Shown here in pieces: positions 58,269 through 64,000 of a DNA stretch of 64,000 bases. Within the stretch, counting starts at the first letter, position 1. Every line of letters starts with the position of its first letter. The stretch is taken from the NCBI GenBank assembly GCA_951799445.1, contig OX637294.1, positions 26,871,452-26,935,451 on the forward strand, given 5' to 3'. The notes under the pieces were generated by a model that ran no database searches, was not told where the DNA came from, and worked only from the letters and a program-made list of their open reading frames with translations. The position numbers and the translations under genes are program-made. This DNA is from Pseudisothecium myosuroides. Lineage: Eukaryota; Streptophyta; Bryopsida; Hypnales; Lembophyllaceae.

Positions 58269-58883
58269 GGTACCTAATCCCAAAGCTTAGGAGGAAATTT
58301 GAGGAGACTTTTTTCAGCCAATTATTTATGTTTGTTGACTATTTATTTCTAGGTTGTTTTTGGCCTGTTTCTATGGATAACGGCTACGTAAAAAATTCAT
58401 CCCTAGTGCACACTGGACCATAATTCAACTCTTTTGGTTTGCACAAAATGTTAGACCACTATCGACTACTTACAATGGTATCATCCGTTGAACAAGGTAC
58501 CACTTTGTGTTCATGGATTGGAGCCTAAGTTTTGTGGTGTAAGTAGGCCTAAGTAGTGTTTTTCCTCAGAGAGAGGGACAAATTCGAGAAAACAGTGGAA
58601 AGTGATGTGCATCTTCGAATTAGCATTTTCCCTTTGGGGGACCACTTGTGTGTTAATCTATTATCCACTGCAAGTGCATCTACAAAATTGTATTCATAAA
58701 TTTGTATTATATTCATACAAGCTCAGAAAAATACAAAACCAATTTTGTTGGTTTCCTACACCATTTCCTAACAAGCCCACATCATTTTATTCTTCACCTA
58801 AACTCCAGAAATCTGCGAATCTTGAATAAGTGTTACGTTTGGGTGCTTCTACCTTAGACCCGTTTGAAAAGTGATAAACTTAC
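58269..58883. other. Intergenic, nothing recognised
   Basis: No convincing frame. If the minus-strand exon below is real, this would be its first intron. Confidence 0.3.
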
Positions 58884-58937
58884 CCGCACTCCGCCAAGCC
58901 CAAACAAGTCATCCACGGATCCACCAACGACGAGCAT
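58884..58937 (-). other. Possible first exon of a divergent gene
   Basis: Minus-strand ATG followed by MLVVGGSVDDLFGLGGV and a consensus donor GTAAGT at 58883. GC-rich, back to back with the Rpc31-like gene. No downstream exon found, so weak. Confidence 0.2.
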
Positions 58938-59050
58938 CCTGCCCACAAGACCAATACCCGCAACTGACGGACGCAAACACCGGGAACCAGATATCAAGCG
59001 GGTATCATTTTGATTGAAGACGGGGGTCCAGCTACGGCACCCGCGCTCTT

Positions 59051-59058
59051 AAACCCTA
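59051..59058 (+). promoter_or_regulatory. Telo-box-like motif (AAACCCTA)
   Basis: AAACCCTA, 268 bp upstream of the Rpc31-like start. Such motifs are frequent near transcription starts of plant genes for the translation machinery. A single short motif; suggestive only. Confidence 0.35.
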
Positions 59059-59325
59059 CACCCCTTGGCAATGAAACTCTGTGCGAATTCTCGTTGCCGA
59101 ACATCAATCAATCCTTGTGTGTTTTGTTCTAGTGCAATTCCAGTGCAATTTTTATGTGAACGACGCCATCACATGTGTTGTAGGTGCCTCAGGTTTTTAG
59201 CGACGAGCCGTGACGATGTGAGACAGGGATTTCGGACATTCTGGAGTTCTGTGCCCATTGAGCTGCACGAATTTTGTCATTGATGCCGCTCGCTGATTCA
59301 GACCGCACGTTGAATTTGGAGGAAG

Positions 59326-61138
59326 ATGGCCGCTCGAGGGCGTGGGCGGGGCAGAGGCCGCGGCGGAGGACCAGGCGCTCAGTTTCTGCCTCGCGATGAC
59401 GATGGAAACATCGTATTCAATAAGAAGCAGGACGGACCACCCCCTCTTTTCCCTGTGAGCACGCAGAACTTTTTTCTGTGGCTTGAATTTTAGTCCCGTC
59501 CTTGCTGGATTTTGTCGCAGATCTTTTTGTTTTGGCCAGAAACTATTGCCCTAAAAATTTAAGGGGAGGCGCGAGTGTAAAGAAAATTCCATTGCAAACA
59601 TGAAAATTAGGGTTTTCAACTGACGCAGAAAATCGAACGGCTTCCTGACTTGCCCACCGTATCCAAGAGAGACGAAATGTTGGTGGCTCGGCGACATCAC
59701 CTGCAAAAGGCATGGGAGTGTTCTCCGTATTACATTGAAAAGACCAAAGCAAAGGCGGGTATGTTTCTGGAGAGATTTTTTTGGTTAGTAATAATCTATA
59801 TGATGTGCATGTGCTTACTCCTATGCTCGTTTGGTTTGATTGTAAGTTGGCTTCTCTTGGGACTTGCGATGTTGATTTGACCTTTCGAAAACACAATGAC
59901 ACTGGTTTTGCAGAAGGTATTGTGGCCGAAATCGATCGCTACTCAGATCGATATCGAACCAACAAAAGAGCAAACCGTGTGCCGCTGAACTCTGTGCTGA
60001 AATTGACCGGTGCTTCATTTCCAGTCGAGCTTTTGGGTCAAGGTCGTATTCATCTTCAATTACTTACACCTGCTTCATTCTTTCGTCGTTTCAAAGTGCT
60101 ATTTGTCGATGTCTTTGAACATGTGTGCACTTCGTATCTTCTGATAGTGGTGATCAGTATTGCAGGTCGTGGCCGGGGAAGAGGGATCTTGCCTCCGGGT
60201 TCCACTCCGTGGCTGTTACAGACAAGTTTGGCAAAAACTGGTTAGTCTCTGATTCTCTTCTGCTGCCGTGAGGTGTTTTTTTACCAAATATTCGACAAGC
60301 TATGGCCAATTTTAATTCCTAACGAAGCAATGGACTAGTAGTAGAAGTCACCGAAACAACTGCATTTGATGGAGAAGTGTGCATTTAAATTGCAGATTTA
60401 CATCGACTGGATCAGCTTGCATCATTGGAGCAAAAACGCCTGAAAGACGAGGTAACTAGTAACAGTTGTTGTACTGACATCTTAGAACGGAGCATATCAC
60501 ATTCCACATCGTGATTTGTAAAGAGTATCAACTATGACGTTTTGGTAATTAGATTTCTCGAAATTCTATTGTTTGAGCACCAGAGATTCTAAGCAGATAA
60601 TAGCCTTTTTTATCATTTGCTTTATTATAGGAAAAAGGTGAGAAAGATGTTGAAGAGAAGAAACCTGGAGAAGGTGAGGACGCCGATGGCGAGAATGAAG
60701 AGCTCGAGGACGAGGAAGAAGAGCTTGGAGACGATGACTATGGCCAGGTTCATTGTGCTTTTTAGTGTATTGCATTTCTTTGATCGATGGTATTTTTCTC
60801 ATTCTAGCATTTTTTCTAGTTCCAGATATCTTTCTAGGGCACGGACCCTAAGCAAGGATCATTGTAGAATCAAAATCCATCTATTGCCAACTCTCCGTGT
60901 TTGTATTGTGCTTCAGACCTTTGGATTCGACGATGATGAAGATTACGAGGTGGATGACGGCGGAGATGATGGTATGCACCTTCATTTTTTAATATCTTGA
61001 TTTTCCTGAAACTGACCAAACGTTCAGTAAGCAGATGTCTCGTCCATTGTCAACTTGTACTTTCATGAACCTATGATTCTATTGTTTTTTCTGACTCCTG
61101 ATTATCATGTTTGTGAAACAGACGGACCAGTATACTAG
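59326..61138 (+). CDS. DNA-directed RNA polymerase III subunit, Rpc31/RPC7 family
   Basis: Eight exons, all GT-AG: 59326-59454, 59629-59758, 59914-60042, 60166-60240, 60396-60451, 60631-60747, 60917-60971, 61122-61138. Joined, 708 nt, 235 residues, no stop until TAG. Begins with an RGRGRGRG tract, then PPPLFP, then the family core IERLPDLPTVSKRDEMLVARRHHLQ..W..SPYYIE. A middle region has Arg/Lys and PVELLGQ; the end is long and acidic (ENEELEDEEEELGDDDYG, FDDDEDYEVDDGGDDDG) and finishes PVY. RG start, LP..LKR/PYY core and acidic tail are the Rpc31/POLR3G layout. The subunit belongs to the initiation subcomplex of Pol III, which transcribes tRNA and 5S rRNA in the nucleus. Start chosen as the Met before the RG tract. 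Intact. Confidence 0.88.
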
Positions 61139-63370
61139 GCAGATGGACCAGTAGCTTCTTCTCAAAACCCGGTATTTTACCAAATGTAACATTATTTACG
61201 GTAACTCCTCTTTCTGTATTTCGCTCTGAATCCTTGTATTGTCATCTTTTCAGATTCGTGTCAACTCTGGCTATGCATATTCATTGAAGATTGGTTTGTC
61301 ATGGACTTAAACGCCTTCAGTTTTACCCATTTAATTGAACTCCGTGCTTGATTTTCAGGTAAACCCGTGATCGCCCCAGGGGACCAAAAGCGTCCTCACA
61401 TAGTTTCAAGTCCAATTCAAAGTGCTGTAACTTCTGCATCCAAATGTCCAAATTCAATAAAACTTGTTAGGAAATTTGCACTTTCTCTTCTAGTTTGTGG
61501 TAAAATTTTCAGATCAATCCAAGATGTACTGATTTTTTGGAAGCCAATCAAAGTTCACAGGTTCAATTTGAGTTCACCAAACTGCATTTGATGGCTGCAA
61601 CTTGGGGGGCTTGTATCTCCTTCATCCAATGTTCATTTTCAATCAAATTTGTTGGATTATGTTCCTCTTGATGTCTAGTTACTGTGGTAAAATTTTCATG
61701 TCAATCCAAGTTTTGAATGTTTGGGAGCAATTCCAAGTTCAAAATCCCTACATTTTGGATTACAAAGAACTTTGGTTGCTTGTTTCTTCTTCATATAGTG
61801 TTTGTTTCCAATAATTTTCTTCAAAAAAGTTGCACATACTAGTCTAGTTTGTGTGGCTAACATCTCATATCAATCCAAGAAGTTATGAGTGATTGAGAAG
61901 CATTTTAGTAGGAGGTTCAACTTTAGATGTGTTTTTTGCAACTTTTCTTGCTATTTTTTGACATTTCAAAGCCATTTTGTAGACACAATGAGTCAATTGA
62001 ATGATATTTTCTTTCACCAAATAATGTGTTTGTATGTTGGTTTTGAATCACTTTATAGTTTAAAGTTTTTTCATTTGAGTAGGTTTAGAAACCGAATTTC
62101 ACCTCCAAATGTGAGGAAAATTTCAGCATCTTTTTTCAACACCAAAACATTATAATCTTGCAATTTGTGTGGTCAAACTATTCCAAATTTGATTCATGTC
62201 ATCTACATGTATAGTTGGGTACATGAACCTTACGAATTTTTGCATCCTGTTGAGATTATATCAACTTTGGGAGGCCCATGTGTGCTCAAAATAGAATGGA
62301 ATTTCAAATTGCGAATTGCATTGGAATCACAATGAAGTATACTTTATCATCATTAGTACAAGAAATTTTTTCAATTAAAATTAAATTTTTATAAAAAAGC
62401 CCAAAAAATTGGGTAGCTTGTCCTATGATATATGTATTAAAAAAACTCATATAATTAGGTTTGTAATGCTAATATTGTCCTCAAAAAACATTCATTTTAT
62501 GTTTATAATTACATTTTTGGATCCCTTGTTAAAAGGGCTACAAGAATCTTCTACATTAAAACAAATTACATCCCTTGAGATTGGATTAAAATGAATTATA
62601 AATGATTATAATCATGACTATATAATATAGGAGTTGCGTACCCAGATACATATGTTTCTAGTAAGATTTTACTGAAAATCTTCTAAAAGGTCAAAACTTA
62701 TAATCTTATGTTTAGAACTATATTTAAAAATTCACTTAAACCCCTTTTCTCTTACAATATAAGTATGGCCATACTTAGTATGAAAAATAAATTTAGCACA
62801 ATGACTACTTCAAAAGTGTACCTAAATTCATTTTAAATACTACTAAATACTACTAAATTAAAAATATATTTTGACAATACAATCTATCAGTATGACTACT
62901 CATAATCTTTTCAAATTAGATGGATTGGCATACAATGATCCTTGTACTAATTTCATTTTTTTAGAAGAATTCTACACTAAATGTTGATAATTGTAGAAAT
63001 GTTGTCAACAATAATTGTGAGCTGGAAAATTATTGACACTGGATCAGATATTAAAGAATAGTTGACAAATGTGATTTGACAAATACTTAAAAATGGAAAG
63101 ATTTTTTTCTTTCCTTTATAATTATTTTTTTGGAAAAATAATCCAATAATTCTAGCATCACTTCTTAGAAATATTTTTGCCGACCCTGACCACCAAGTAT
63201 GGTAGAAGTACAATAAAAATATATTTTTTTTTTGCTGTTTAAAGGGAAAGCGCGGAGGATTAAAAACATTTGAATGGATGGTAGAGACATGGACGAAACT
63301 AGGCTAGCATTGTTCACAAAAACAAAAGGAGAAACTTTCTCTACAAGCTTTGTCTACCCGCTGCAAGACG
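61139..63370. other. 3' flank of the Rpc31-like gene, AT-rich, nothing else recognised
   Basis: 61139-61370 is probably 3' untranslated or downstream intronic sequence (an acceptor-like TTTTCAG occurs near 61250 and 61360). The 61420-62000 stretch repeats motifs of the type TCAATCCAAG and GTGGTAAAATTTTCA at ~150-200 bp intervals, a weak diverged tandem array. No gene. Confidence 0.35.
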
Positions 63371-63374
63371 TTAA

Positions 63375-64000
63375 CCTCTAAAGGACCAGCCTGCTATTTT
63401 TAGCAACATTAAAATTTTGGGCAAGTACATGTGACTGGAGATTTGCATATTTTAGGCTGAAATTTTAACAGAAGGTGGGGACGAGAATTATCTTTCATAT
63501 GCACAAAATTTCATGACATTTGGAAGTACAAGTCAAAAGTTATGGCCTAATATGTTATTTTTTTTTATAAATGAGCAGTTAGGGCAAATAAAAAAAATCA
63601 CGTTTTTCAAAAATAAACATTTGAAATTGATTTATAAGATTTATATACACATGAAAGCTTCGAATCATTCCATTTTGATCAATGAGTCAAAAGTTACGAA
63701 GAGTTTATGTCATGTTTCTGGGGAGTTACGGATTCTCTACTCTAAAATAAACATTGAAGTCCTTTATCTTACTCAATTTTCAGTATTTAAAAATAAAAAT
63801 AAAAGTCATAGGATGTAGATTGTTTATTAAAACATTGTAACCATTGGAATTGGCATTTTTCAATTCCATAATTAACTTCTTAACAATTTAGTATTTTGAA
63901 TCATTCTTTATTTCTTTCTGCTTACTATTTTTTTTCTATATGTTCTGCAGCTCCAAATGATTTGAAATTTTTTAAATATGTAGCCAACTTGTCTAGGAAA
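63375..64000. mobile_element. TTAA element, left part, runs off the window (subfamily C)
   Basis: TTAA at 63371-63374, then CCTCTAAAGGACCAGCC. The interior matches the inverse of 31288-32229 and the left end of 38923-39857. The right end is beyond the window. Confidence 0.7.

Noticed and set aside
61367..62155. Short plus-strand frames after the Rpc31-like gene as extra exons
   Set aside because: The Rpc31-like protein ends naturally at 61138 with the family-like acidic tail; downstream frames are AT-rich and repetitive.

Overview
The window looks like nuclear DNA from a land plant. It carries an L-type lectin receptor-like kinase, a plant-type SMP-30/strictosidine-synthase-like beta-propeller gene, an RNA polymerase III subunit (Rpc31/RPC7 family) with GT-AG introns, and a remnant of a plant vacuolar aspartic protease. 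Genes sit in GC-richer islands inside very AT-rich, repeat-packed DNA. The density of DNA transposons (piggyBac-type, pogo-type and many MITE families) and the absence of any recognisable LTR retrotransposon make me lean towards a non-seed plant, but this is an inference and the species is not identifiable from the sequence.

Bases 1-12,970 are a nest of transposons. The base layer is three tandem units of a roughly 1 kb repeat (called R here). Into it have inserted non-autonomous TTAA elements (1685-2617 and 2971-6015) and a 5.2 kb piggyBac element (6818-12048) that encodes a DDE transposase interrupted by one stop codon. The 2971-6015 element was itself hit by a 2.4 kb pogo/Tc1-mariner element with perfect terminal repeats and TA duplications. 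Other repeat copies in the window preserve the empty sites, so the order of events can be read.

Bases 13,433-15,839 hold a two-exon SMP-30-like gene (minus strand), and 20,011-22,350 hold an intronless lectin receptor kinase (plus strand). Between them is a composite of nested MITEs, a fold-back and another TTAA element. Bases 22,350-41,800 are gene-poor: a 1 kb inverted repeat, several TTAA elements, and MITEs of at least five families. Bases 41,800-48,100 hold two unrecognised single-exon genes (41,837-42,685 and 47,282-47,797, both minus) and a dispersed duplication. Bases 48,300-52,000 hold two mirrored TTAA MITEs and a 1.2 kb inverted repeat with tRNA-like segments and a MITE inserted in one arm.

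Bases 52,605-54,628 (minus) give a phase-consistent multi-exon gene of unknown function; 56,200-56,513 is an aspartic protease remnant; 59,326-61,138 (plus) is a complete eight-exon Rpc31/RPC7-like gene. The last 600 bases start another TTAA element that runs off the window. The host genes do not form an operon-like unit; the real network here is among transposons, with one transposase source, several non-autonomous families sharing its TTAA target and end motifs, and layered insertions.
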